A DNA stretch of 12,034 bases from JBAYDV01 sp041668045 (GCA_041668045.1 JBAYDV010000063.1:1-12034); one strand, 5' to 3'. Positions 1 through 7,090 are shown, counted from the stretch's first letter. Numbers and translations are program-made. Notes: a model not told the origin generated them from the sequence alone.

Positions 1-40
1 AATACATTATGCATACTTAAGCATTCATTAATGCACTAAT

Positions 41-53
41 CCGCATTTTGCGG
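41..53 (-). repeat. Small inverted repeat at the expected start of the leftward transcript
   Basis: CCGCA (41-45) and TGCGG (49-53) form a perfect 5-bp inverted repeat with a 3-base loop, just downstream of the leftward -7 box. It could be a 5'-end hairpin that stabilises the RNA, or an operator half-site pair. It is short and could be chance. A second weak pair, GCATT (21-25) with AATGC (30-34), follows it. Confidence 0.35.
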
Positions 54-57
54 GCTG

Positions 58-88
58 CAAATATACAACTAATATTCTAAATAACAAA
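58..88 (-). promoter_or_regulatory. Bacteroidota-type promoter firing leftward out of the window
   Basis: Read on the minus strand, TTTG (85-88) is followed after exactly 19 bases by TATATTTG (58-65). This is the full Bacteroidota sigma-ABfr consensus, TTTG-N19-TAnnTTTG. Transcription would begin at roughly 50-54 and run off the left edge. A short inverted repeat, CCGCA-TTT-TGCGG (41-53), lies at or just after the expected start site. The promoter implies that the next gene to the left has its own transcription start and is not simply part of the sulfate operon. The match is seen directly; the start position is inferred. Confidence 0.75.
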
Positions 89-120
89 CACTTCCACTCT
101 TTTTTTTAAAGAAACACATT

Positions 121-180
121 GACCACCAGCTTTTTGGCGTCCGACTCCCTCGCCCCTTACTTCTCCAGGCAGACTTTCTC
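121..180. other. GC-rich island in an AT-rich spacer
   Basis: By direct count 35 of 60 bases are G or C, against 13 of 60 in the 60 bases to the left and 11 of 60 to the right. It lies immediately downstream of the last gene of the sulfate operon, so it would be in that operon's 3' untranslated RNA. On the RNA, CAGAC/GTCCG (170-174 with 139-143, one G-U pair) and a broken stem inside 121-141 can be drawn, but no U-tract follows as in an intrinsic terminator. No reading frame or RNA family was recognised. Confidence 0.4.
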
Positions 181-186
181 TCTAAA

Positions 187-1101
187 CTAAAAATTAGTGC
201 TATCTAAAATATTTTTTACAGCTTGATTAAAATCTATTTTTTCTAATATAGAACACTCTGATGCATCCAATATAAGATCAGGTAAACGCAAATGATGGCT
301 AGTAAAAGTAGCCTCTAAATCAGGAATGAAAGATTTTAATTTATTATAGATCTCCATCTCTTCAAATATTTCAGTAGCTACATTATAAATACACCCACGA
401 GCCTCGAGATTAGTCAAATCACTTTTTGATTCTAATAAATTAATCAAAACCTTACTTAAATCATCGATATGAATAGCACTTTTATGAGCAAGACCATCCC
501 CATCTATATGAACTATTTTATCATATTTAGCATCAAATATTAATTTATTAATACGATTATCTAAAGCCATAACAGGACTATAACCATATATTTCAGCAGC
601 ACGCACTATAATAGTATTACACTTTTTATGCAAAGTCTCTACATATCTCTCCGCTCTAAGCATACTAGAAGCATAAGGAGTAACAGGACGAGGTTCATCC
701 TGAACAGAAAAACTCTTATCTCCGCCCCCATAAACTTGAGCAGAACTTAAAAATATGAAATTCTTAACCTCAAAATCCTCCATCAGATTAATCAAATTAG
801 CCGTACCCCAATGATTAACCTGCTCCATATAATGATGACCACCAGAACACACACTCGCTAAATGAATAACAGTATCAACACCCACAAGAGCCTTCTTCAA
901 ACTATTATTATCTAAAATATCAGCCTCTATAAACTCTATCTTATCAGAACTCATTCCTCCACATAAAAGCACATGTCTGCCATTTGCCAAATTATCATAA
1001 ATCTTTATAGACTCGACATTATCCATATCGACTAACTTCCTGGTCAAGCTACTACCAACATAGCCAGCACCACCTGTTATTAGAATATTTTTAAATTTCA
1101 T
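187..1101 (-). CDS. Extended-SDR NAD-dependent epimerase/dehydratase-like protein with altered active site
   Basis: A 304-residue protein of the extended short-chain dehydrogenase family, whose members usually epimerise, dehydrate or reduce sugar nucleotides in the cytoplasm. The N-terminal Rossmann motif TGGAGYVG (residues 9-16) and the acidic residue after strand 2 (D36 in IYDNL) indicate NAD(H) binding. SSAQVYG (119-125) matches the SSAxVYG segment that supplies the catalytic Ser/Thr. The catalytic Tyr is Y143 in TPYASSM, but the lysine expected four residues later is methionine (M147). The C-terminal half (about 170-304) would bind substrate and is too divergent for me to assign one. Its ATG overlaps the cysH stop codon by one base (TAATG), so translation is probably coupled to cysH. 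Fold is confident. Activity and substrate are unknown. Confidence 0.85.
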   Translation of the reverse strand: MKFKNILITGGAGYVGSSLTRKLVDMDNVESIKIYDNLANGRHVLLCGGMSSDKIEFIEADILDNNSLKKALVGVDTVIHLASVCSGGHHYMEQVNHWGTANLINLMEDFEVKNFIFLSSAQVYGGGDKSFSVQDEPRPVTPYASSMLRAERYVETLHKKCNTIIVRAAEIYGYSPVMALDNRINKLIFDAKYDKIVHIDGDGLAHKSAIHIDDLSKVLINLLESKSDLTNLEARGCIYNVATEIFEEMEIYNKLKSFIPDLEATFTSHHLRLPDLILDASECSILEKIDFNQAVKNILDSTNF

Positions 1102-1751
1102 TATTTTATTAAATCAGTATTAAGTCCACATTCAGTTTTATTCATGCCAAACCAACGCGCAGCACGATCATCCCCCAATAACACCTTACGGGTACAAGGC
1201 TCACAGCCGATACTTGAATAACCTTGAGCATCCAAAGGATGATGAGGAATATTATGCTCCTTCAGATACTTAAAAATCTCAGGCTTAGTCCAGTCCAGCA
1301 TAGGGTGAAAACGCAAAGTATTATGAGGAGCCGCCTGCTCGACGAGCATCTTCTTCCTCACAGAACTCTGGTCAGCACGCACACCATTTATCCAAATATC
1401 ATACTCAGGCAATAATTTATCTAGCGGCATCACCTTGTTGATACGACAGCAGAGCGAAGGATTCGTAGTGAATAAAAACTTTCCATCCTTATCCCTCTGA
1501 GCAGACTTCGCCATATCAGGATTAAGATTAATAACATTCAAACCAAACAACTCTGCGATCTGGTCACGGAATGCGATAGTCTCTGGAAATAAAAAACCAG
1601 TATTAATAAAATACACAGGAATCTTATTATCTATCCTGCTAATTATATGCAGCAAGACCAAACTATGAGTCTGAAAAGAGGAAGAGACGAACAGCCTCAA
1701 TCCCCTCGACTCATAATCCTCTATTTTTTCTTTTATCTCATTAAACTTCAT
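1101..1751 (-). CDS. cysH: Assimilatory adenylyl-sulfate (APS) reductase, [4Fe-4S] type
   Basis: Reduces APS (possibly also PAPS) to sulfite plus AMP with thioredoxin-type electrons, in the cytoplasm. The 216-residue protein has the SSSFQTHS nucleotide-binding loop (23-30), the NTGFLFPET segment (50-58), and the cysteine pattern C101-C102-X80-C183-X2-C186. That pattern ligates the iron-sulfur cluster in bacterial APS reductases and is missing from enterobacterial PAPS reductases. The catalytic C-terminal cysteine is C208 in KTECGLN; the family usually reads ECGLH or ECGIH, so the final His is Asn here. The gene lies 16 bases after cysN and overlaps the downstream SDR gene by one base. No sulfite reductase gene lies in this window, so the fate of the sulfite cannot be read from the context. 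Confidence 0.9.
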   Translation of the reverse strand: MKFNEIKEKIEDYESRGLRLFVSSSFQTHSLVLLHIISRIDNKIPVYFINTGFLFPETIAFRDQIAELFGLNVINLNPDMAKSAQRDKDGKFLFTTNPSLCCRINKVMPLDKLLPEYDIWINGVRADQSSVRKKMLVEQAAPHNTLRFHPMLDWTKPEIFKYLKEHNIPHHPLDAQGYSSIGCEPCTRKVLLGDDRAARWFGMNKTECGLNTDLIK

Positions 1752-1767
1752 AAGCTAACATTTACAC

Positions 1768-3552
1768 CTATTTAATAATGACACCTTTATTAATTAAATT
1801 ATTTAATAAAGAATTAATACTATCCTCCTTAAGTCCCACAAGCAAATCAGTATTAAATAAATGGAAATTATCACCACCAATTATAGACTCCACATCTTGT
1901 TTAAGATCCACCCCCATAGAAACGAAAGAACAAACAGTTATAATACCCTGCTTATTAAGTAACGCGGCAATATTAGCGATTCTTCGAAGGCTAGTAGCTT
2001 TTGGCTCCTGAGTCATATCCAAACCAGTAGAAAGCCCAGAAAGAGTCGTATTCTCATCCAGCAACACCACTCTCGTACCCATATTAAACAAACTCCTGTG
2101 CAACTGACACACCAACTCATTCTTCTTGTCACAAGACTCACCCTTTAACCAGATAGTAGCGCCCTTTTGATTATACTTCTTAACATAATCCTCTGAAGAA
2201 ACCAAAGGAAGCCCCTTTGATATTTTAAGCTTATCCTCCTCAGACAAAGACAAATTAGAATCATACTTATCTATAATCATACCCACAGCACAAGTATTAT
2301 TCGTAACAGGATCGATTAAAATAAAAGAACCTGTCTCTTTATTCTTCTTATACGCATCGAAAAATAAAGGTTTATTAGTAGTCAAAACCACTCTACCTAT
2401 CTCATTAAGCTGAAACTTATCATTAGGCAGCTTTTCCAGAGAATTAACATCGATCTTATATTTAATCTCAGATATATGAGCCATCGTAGAATTATTAGCC
2501 TGCTTGATATAAAACTGAGTAGAAAGATCCATCTCTGTCTCATCCATCCATACCAATGTACATTCAAACTGACGACCTATACTTGGCACATTATCTGGAT
2601 GAACTATCATATCACCTCTAGAGATATCTATCTCATCCTCTAAAGTCACAGTCACTGACTGAGGAGGAAAAGCATAATCCAGATCCCCATCATAAGTTAC
2701 TATAGATTTAACCTTTGACCTCTTCATAGAAGGAAGCACCATAATCTCATCACCCTTTGAGATAACACCAGAGGCGACAGACGCAGAAAATCCTCTAAAC
2801 TTAATATCTGGACGCAAAACGAACTGCACAGGATAACGCAAGTCTTTAAAATTACGGTCACTATCTATATGTACATTCTCCAAAAATTCCAACATAGACT
2901 CCCCATCATACCATGGCATCAATTTAGACCTCTCCACCACATTCTCACCCTTCAAGGCTGAAAGAGGAATAAAAGTAACATCTGGGATATCAAGTTGATC
3001 CACGAAATCAGTATAATCTTCCTTAATCTTTTCGAAAACAGCCTGACTATAATCCACTAAATCCATTTTATTCACAGCCACCACCACATGCTTAATACCC
3101 AATAAAGAAGTAAGAAAAGTATGACGTTTAGTCTGGATGATAACCCCTTTACGAGCATCTATAAGGATAATAGCCAGATTCGCCGTAGAGCCACCTGTGA
3201 TCATATTACGAGTATATTGCTCATGACCCGGAGTATCAGCTATGATAAATTTACGTTTAGCAGTAGAAAAAAATCTATATGCCACATCTATAGTGATACC
3301 CTGTTCCCTTTCTGCCTTCAATCCATCTAAAAGCAGAGCATAATCTATCTCTTCTCCTGCATGACCGATTCTTTTACTATCGCGTTTTAAAGCAGAAAGC
3401 TGATCATCATATAGCATTTTACTATCGTACATTAATCTACCAATTAATGTTGACTTCCCGTCATCGACACTTCCTGCTGTTAAAAGTCTTAATAAATCCT
3501 TTTTCTGATCTTGATTAAGAAATTCCTTTATATCTAATTTATTTGTTTTCAT
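1768..3552 (-). CDS. cysN: Sulfate adenylyltransferase GTPase subunit with a degenerate APS-kinase-like tail
   Basis: GTP-hydrolysing subunit of ATP sulfurylase, which works with CysD to make APS from sulfate and ATP. GTPase motifs are intact: G1 GSVDDGKS (27-34), EREQGITID (81-89, containing the G2 Thr), G3 DTPGH (106-110) and G4 NKMD (161-164). EF-Tu-like beta-barrel domains follow to about residue 450. At 594 residues it is about 120 longer than a plain CysN. The extra tail, from G464, begins GATIWLKGES and aligns by eye with APS kinase. There the kinase P-loop GLSGSGKST has become GESCDKKNE (471-479) and the DGDN motif has become DENT (499-502). The tail is therefore probably a catalytically dead kinase relic or a structural module. 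The gene sits 26 bases after cysD. Confidence 0.93.
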   Translation of the reverse strand: MKTNKLDIKEFLNQDQKKDLLRLLTAGSVDDGKSTLIGRLMYDSKMLYDDQLSALKRDSKRIGHAGEEIDYALLLDGLKAEREQGITIDVAYRFFSTAKRKFIIADTPGHEQYTRNMITGGSTANLAIILIDARKGVIIQTKRHTFLTSLLGIKHVVVAVNKMDLVDYSQAVFEKIKEDYTDFVDQLDIPDVTFIPLSALKGENVVERSKLMPWYDGESMLEFLENVHIDSDRNFKDLRYPVQFVLRPDIKFRGFSASVASGVISKGDEIMVLPSMKRSKVKSIVTYDGDLDYAFPPQSVTVTLEDEIDISRGDMIVHPDNVPSIGRQFECTLVWMDETEMDLSTQFYIKQANNSTMAHISEIKYKIDVNSLEKLPNDKFQLNEIGRVVLTTNKPLFFDAYKKNKETGSFILIDPVTNNTCAVGMIIDKYDSNLSLSEEDKLKISKGLPLVSSEDYVKKYNQKGATIWLKGESCDKKNELVCQLHRSLFNMGTRVVLLDENTTLSGLSTGLDMTQEPKATSLRRIANIAALLNKQGIITVCSFVSMGVDLKQDVESIIGGDNFHLFNTDLLVGLKEDSINSLLNNLINKGVIIK

Positions 3553-3578
3553 ATAATAATTATATCTTTTGTCTTATT

Positions 3579-4487
3579 TTAAAAATACCCCTCTCTTTTC
3601 TTCTGCTCCATACTAGCTTCCTGGTCGAAATCGATAACCCTGGTAGTCCTTTCTGATTTAGTAGTAGTCATCATCTCTTCCACTATCTCCTCTACGTTAG
3701 TAGCATTTGACTCGATAGCACCAGTAAGAGGGTAGCATCCTAGAGTACGGAAACGCACTTTCTTCATAACAGCCTTCGCTGCTAGTTCTTCAGGCATACG
3801 CTCATCATCTACCATGATAAGATTACCATCTATGTCCACGACAGGCCTTTCCTTCGCGAAATACAATGGTACGATAGGAATATTCTCCAACCTTATATAT
3901 TGCCATATATCTAACTCTGTCCAGTTCGAAATAGGAAAGACTCTTATAGATTCTCCTTTCTGAATGCGGGCATTATAAATATTCCAAAGCTCTGGGCGTT
4001 GATTCTTAGGGTCCCATTGATTAAACTTATCCCGGAATGAGAAAATTCTCTCTTTAGCACGAGATTTCTCCTCATCACGACGTGCTCCACCGAATGCAGC
4101 ATCGAATTTATACTTATTAAGTCCCTCTAATAATGGTTTAGTTTTCATTAGATAGGTATGAGCCTTGCTACCATGAGTGAAAGGTCCTACGCCACTTTCG
4201 AATCCTTCTTTATTATAATTGACGATTAAATCCCAATTATTCTCTTTAGCATATTTATCTCTAAACTCTATCATCTCTTTAAATTTCCATTTCGAATCTA
4301 TATGCATAAGAGGAAAAGGAACTTTGCCAGGATAGAATGCTTTCTCTGCCAGGCGTACCATGACAGAGGAATCTTTTCCTATGGAATATAACATTACTGG
4401 ATTTTCAAACTCTGCAGCTACTTCACGTATTATGTGAATAGCTTCAGCTTCCAGCTCTCTTAAATTTGATAATTTATAATCATTCAT
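3579..4487 (-). CDS. cysD: Sulfate adenylyltransferase small (catalytic) subunit
   Basis: Catalytic subunit of the heterodimeric ATP sulfurylase. It forms APS and pyrophosphate from ATP and sulfate, driven by GTP hydrolysis in CysN. At 302 residues it has the usual family length. The PP-loop is YSIGKDSSVM (34-43), followed by the conserved HIDSKWKF stretch. FGGARRDEEKSRAKERIFSF and the C-terminal SMEQKKREGYF ending are hallmark CysD segments. It starts 15 bases after the transporter stop and precedes cysN by 26 bases, the normal cysD-cysN pairing. No altered key residue was noticed. Confidence 0.96.
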   Translation of the reverse strand: MNDYKLSNLRELEAEAIHIIREVAAEFENPVMLYSIGKDSSVMVRLAEKAFYPGKVPFPLMHIDSKWKFKEMIEFRDKYAKENNWDLIVNYNKEGFESGVGPFTHGSKAHTYLMKTKPLLEGLNKYKFDAAFGGARRDEEKSRAKERIFSFRDKFNQWDPKNQRPELWNIYNARIQKGESIRVFPISNWTELDIWQYIRLENIPIVPLYFAKERPVVDIDGNLIMVDDERMPEELAAKAVMKKVRFRTLGCYPLTGAIESNATNVEEIVEEMMTTTKSERTTRVIDFDQEASMEQKKREGYF

Positions 4488-4502
4488 ATTTTTTTTATTT
4501 TT

Positions 4503-6308
4503 TTAAAAATTCCAAATCAGGGGGATAAGTAAAATAGAGACGACGAATGCTAAAATATTTAAAGGTAGTCCCACTTTTAAGTAATCCCGAAATCTGTAAT
4601 TTCCTATTGATTGAACTATGAGGTTTGTTTGATAACCTATTGGTGTCGAAAAACTCGCAGACGCTGCTATAGCTATTGCCACGAAAAAAGGTTTTGGACT
4701 TACTCCGAGCTGGTTAGCTGCTGATAATGCTATCGGAAACACTAATGCAGCTGCTGCATTATTCGTAATAATCTCAGTGAAAAAGTTAGTCAGCAGGAAG
4801 ACGACAGCCAATACTCCTATTGGCCCAAAACTTTTACTTAGAAAAATAGCTTTCGATGCTATATATTCTGCTATTCCTGAATTTTGCATAGCTTTACTCA
4901 GAGAGAAGGCACATGCTATAGTGATTAATAAGTCCCAACTAATATATTTTGTATAATTCTGTCTTGGAAAAATATTTAGATAAGCGAAAATGGTAGCTGC
5001 TATAGCTGCGAAATAAAACATATCTAAATTCATGTCAGGAGGAGTATCTATAAAACGCCCAACTGTAGAACCTATTATCATTAGTATTAAAATGATAAGA
5101 GACAACCATTTTTTCCATCTCGTTCCAGATTCTTTATAATCTCTAATATAAGAAGTAAGATAAAAGATCTTTGATTCTCCCCATATATCTATAAACTTTT
5201 TAGTCGTCAGTAAAACCAGACTATCGCCAGCTTTTAATTTTAAATTTTTAAAATTAGAAGTAATATGCTCTCCATTCCGATGAACAGCTATCACTACTGC
5301 TTGATAATGGTCGAAGAAATTAAAATCTGGAATAGTTTTTCCCACGCCTGGAAAACGTGGCGAAATAACCACTTCGTATTGTTTAAGATCCTTTTTAGGA
5401 ATATCTTTGATATTATCTATTCCTTGTAACTTAACATTATTACTATTTAAAATATACTCTAAATCATCAGATTTGCCAGCTACTAATATCTTATCATTTT
5501 CTTGAAGAGTAAATGTCCCTTCAGTAATTTCAAATCTTTTTTTATTCCTTTCTAAACTCTTGAGCCATAGCCCTTTTAACTCTTTAGTTCTGCCATTTTT
5601 AGATTCTTTTCCTATCAAACTACTATTAGGAAGAATAGTCAAATCATAATAATAATCTTTATCTTCTATCGTTCTAGCATGATTAAAATATATTATTTTA
5701 CCAGGCAATAGATTATATCCTATGAACGTCATATAAATAGTTCCTAGAAAGGCTATTACTATACCCACCTTCCCCAGTTCAAACATGGAAAATCCCTGGT
5801 AACCATTTTCGATGATTAATCCATGTACGACTAAATTAGTAGATGTCCCTATTAAAGTACACATACCACCGAATATAGTAGCATAGGATAGAGGTATAAG
5901 AAACTTTTTCGCTGAAAGATTTAACTTCTCTGACCATTTTTTAATAATAGGAGCGAAAATAATTATTACAGGAATATTATTAAGAAATCCAGATAAAAAG
6001 AATACAGGAATCATTAGTTGAGGAAGCATGAATCTCATTTTCTGACGAGCCCTTGGCAGATAAGTCTGAGCTATCTGATCTAAAATACCAGATTGTTTAA
6101 TCCCCTCACTCACCAAAAACATTAATGCCACAGTTATCATAGCCTTATTAGAAAAGGCCTCTAATAATTCTTTCTCAGATATGATTCCAAAAGCCATCAA
6201 TAAAACAGAAGAAGACAGGAATATAAGACCTGGCCTCATTAATTCTTTAAAGAGAGCTAATAATGAGAAAAACAATACTCCTATGACGATGTATGCCTCG
6301 AATGTCAT
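4503..6308 (-). CDS. SLC13/DASS-type sodium:anion (probably sulfate) transporter with RCK_C domains
   Basis: A 601-residue inner-membrane protein. Two hydrophobic halves, about residues 3-205 and 398-600, flank a soluble insert. Each half carries an SNT-type motif, GTSTN (154-158) and TPIGYQTN (555-562), and an NN-containing re-entrant segment (FLNNIP at 108-113 and TNNAAAA in the second half). These are typical of the divalent-anion/sodium symporter and ArsB superfamily. The insert holds two RCK_C (TrkA-C) like repeats, about 225-290 and 312-375, as in bacterial sulfate-permease-like members. Sulfate as substrate is inferred from the operon: the gene lies between cysC (3-base gap) and cysD (15-base gap). 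The sequence alone would not exclude another dicarboxylate or sulfonate. Confidence 0.88.
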   Translation of the reverse strand: MTFEAYIVIGVLFFSLLALFKELMRPGLIFLSSSVLLMAFGIISEKELLEAFSNKAMITVALMFLVSEGIKQSGILDQIAQTYLPRARQKMRFMLPQLMIPVFFLSGFLNNIPVIIIFAPIIKKWSEKLNLSAKKFLIPLSYATIFGGMCTLIGTSTNLVVHGLIIENGYQGFSMFELGKVGIVIAFLGTIYMTFIGYNLLPGKIIYFNHARTIEDKDYYYDLTILPNSSLIGKESKNGRTKELKGLWLKSLERNKKRFEITEGTFTLQENDKILVAGKSDDLEYILNSNNVKLQGIDNIKDIPKKDLKQYEVVISPRFPGVGKTIPDFNFFDHYQAVVIAVHRNGEHITSNFKNLKLKAGDSLVLLTTKKFIDIWGESKIFYLTSYIRDYKESGTRWKKWLSLIILILMIIGSTVGRFIDTPPDMNLDMFYFAAIAATIFAYLNIFPRQNYTKYISWDLLITIACAFSLSKAMQNSGIAEYIASKAIFLSKSFGPIGVLAVVFLLTNFFTEIITNNAAAALVFPIALSAANQLGVSPKPFFVAIAIAASASFSTPIGYQTNLIVQSIGNYRFRDYLKVGLPLNILAFVVSILLIPLIWNF

Positions 6309-6311
6309 AGC

Positions 6312-6935
6312 TTATCTAATATAAGTAGAACGATTAATCTGTATTTCAGGCAAAATCTTGATTAATAGCTCTTTTACTGTTTTATCTATATTAGAATCTG
6401 TATTATCGATATTAATAAATGGATCATCAGGAGCTTCGAAAGGTGATGAAATACCAGTAAAATCAGGAATCTCTCCTTTCCTTGCTTTCTTATAAAGCCC
6501 CTTTGGATCACGGCTCTCACACACCTCCAGTGAAGAATTGACATATATCTCTAGAAAATCAGCTTCACCGATTATCTCTTTAGCCTTTTGACGTATCTCT
6601 TTAGTAGGACTTATAAAAGTACAAATAGTAATAACTCCACAATCCAAAAACAATTTAGCTACTTCCGCTATTCTTCTTATATTTTCCTGACGATCTTCTT
6701 CTGTAAATTTTAGACCATTATTAAGCCCACTTCGAATATTGTCACCATCTAAAATTTGACAAAAATAATTTAACTCGAATAACTTTTTTTCTAATAAACA
6801 GGCCAAAGTAGTTTTCCCTGAACCTGAAAGTCCTGTAAACCATAAAACCTTAGCTCTTTGTTTCAAATAAAGTTCTTTTGAAGAACGACCCTTAATCTGT
6901 GAAAATGTAGTGTAAATATTATTTTGAACTTCCAT
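6312..6935 (-). CDS. cysC: Adenylyl-sulfate kinase
   Basis: Phosphorylates APS on the 3'-hydroxyl to give PAPS, the sulfuryl donor for sulfotransferases. The 207-residue protein has an intact P-loop GLSGSGKTT (35-43), the DGDN motif (63-66) with NIRSGLN following, FTEEDRQENIRRIAEVA (77-93), FISP (108-111) and DPKGLYKKAR (143-152). All the active-site segments of APS kinase are therefore present, in contrast to the degenerate copy at the end of CysN. It is the first gene of the operon. The ATG at 6933-6935 follows an A/T-rich leader without a Shine-Dalgarno sequence, as usual in Bacteroidota. Upstream are a TAnnTTTG box and a palindrome that probably control the operon. Confidence 0.95.
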   Translation of the reverse strand: MEVQNNIYTTFSQIKGRSSKELYLKQRAKVLWFTGLSGSGKTTLACLLEKKLFELNYFCQILDGDNIRSGLNNGLKFTEEDRQENIRRIAEVAKLFLDCGVITICTFISPTKEIRQKAKEIIGEADFLEIYVNSSLEVCESRDPKGLYKKARKGEIPDFTGISSPFEAPDDPFINIDNTDSNIDKTVKELLIKILPEIQINRSTYIR

Positions 6936-6952
6936 TTTAAAATAATTAATAA

Positions 6953-6965
6953 GAGATAAAATCTC
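6953..6965 (-). repeat. Leader hairpin ahead of cysC
   Basis: GAGAT (6953-6957) and ATCTC (6961-6965) form a perfect 5-bp inverted repeat with loop AAA in the predicted 5' untranslated RNA of cysC, 17 bases before the start codon. It may affect RNA stability or translation initiation. It is too small to call a riboswitch, and no riboswitch consensus was recognised in the leader. Confidence 0.35.
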
Positions 6966-6977
6966 ATTGTTTAAAAA

Positions 6978-6997
6978 TTAGTAAACGCGTTTACTAA
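6978..6997. promoter_or_regulatory. 20-bp perfect palindrome, probable operator of the sulfate operon
   Basis: TTAGTAAACGCGTTTACTAA is a perfect 20-bp palindrome centred between 6987 and 6988. It begins at the base directly after the leftward -7 box, so it would cover the transcription start site, the classic position for a repressor. The core GTAAACGCGTTTAC resembles the general style of LacI/GalR-family operators, but the regulator cannot be identified from this window. The palindrome is seen directly; the operator role is inferred from its position. Confidence 0.65.
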
Positions 6998-7005
6998 CAA
7001 AAGTA
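6998..7005 (-). promoter_or_regulatory. Promoter -7 box for the cysC-led operon
   Basis: On the minus strand these bases read TACTTTTG, matching the Bacteroidota -7 consensus TAnnTTTG. The best TTTG upstream is 24 bases away rather than 19, so the -33 element is weak. This suggests the promoter may need an activator, for which the direct repeats at 7048-7081 are candidates. Transcription would start near 6990-6994, giving a leader of about 55-60 bases. Confidence 0.55.
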
Positions 7006-7047
7006 ATAATTATTTAATAATTTCCTTTTCAAAAACGTCAAAATCAA

Positions 7048-7081
7048 AAAATATCACAAATAATTTCCAAAATATCACAAA
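7048..7081. repeat. Pair of 13-bp direct repeats upstream of the cysC promoter
   Basis: AAAATATCACAAA occurs at 7048-7060 and again, without mismatch, at 7069-7081, a start-to-start distance of 21 bases or two helical turns. On the minus strand each copy reads TTTGTGATATTTT and contains TGTGA, which is also one half of a Crp/Fnr-type site. Relative to the predicted start the copies lie at about -57 to -90, suitable for an activator. A/T-rich repeats arise easily by chance, but a 13-base exact match on helical phase is suggestive. Confidence 0.5.
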
Positions 7082-7090
7082 CAAGATCTA

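Noticed and set aside
98..114. T-run with flanking TCTTT/AAAGA as an intrinsic terminator of the sulfate operon
   Set aside because: On the transcribed strand the run is A-rich rather than U-rich and the stem has only A-U pairs plus one G-C, so it does not fit a terminator.
69..119. A 16-codon open frame on the minus strand starting with ATG at 119
   Set aside because: It lies across the leftward promoter and is too short and A/T-driven to support as a gene.
6936..7090. Riboswitch (for example SAM- or cobalamin-type) in the cysC leader
   Set aside because: The predicted leader is only about 55-60 bases, A/T-rich, and has one 5-bp hairpin; no known riboswitch core was recognised.
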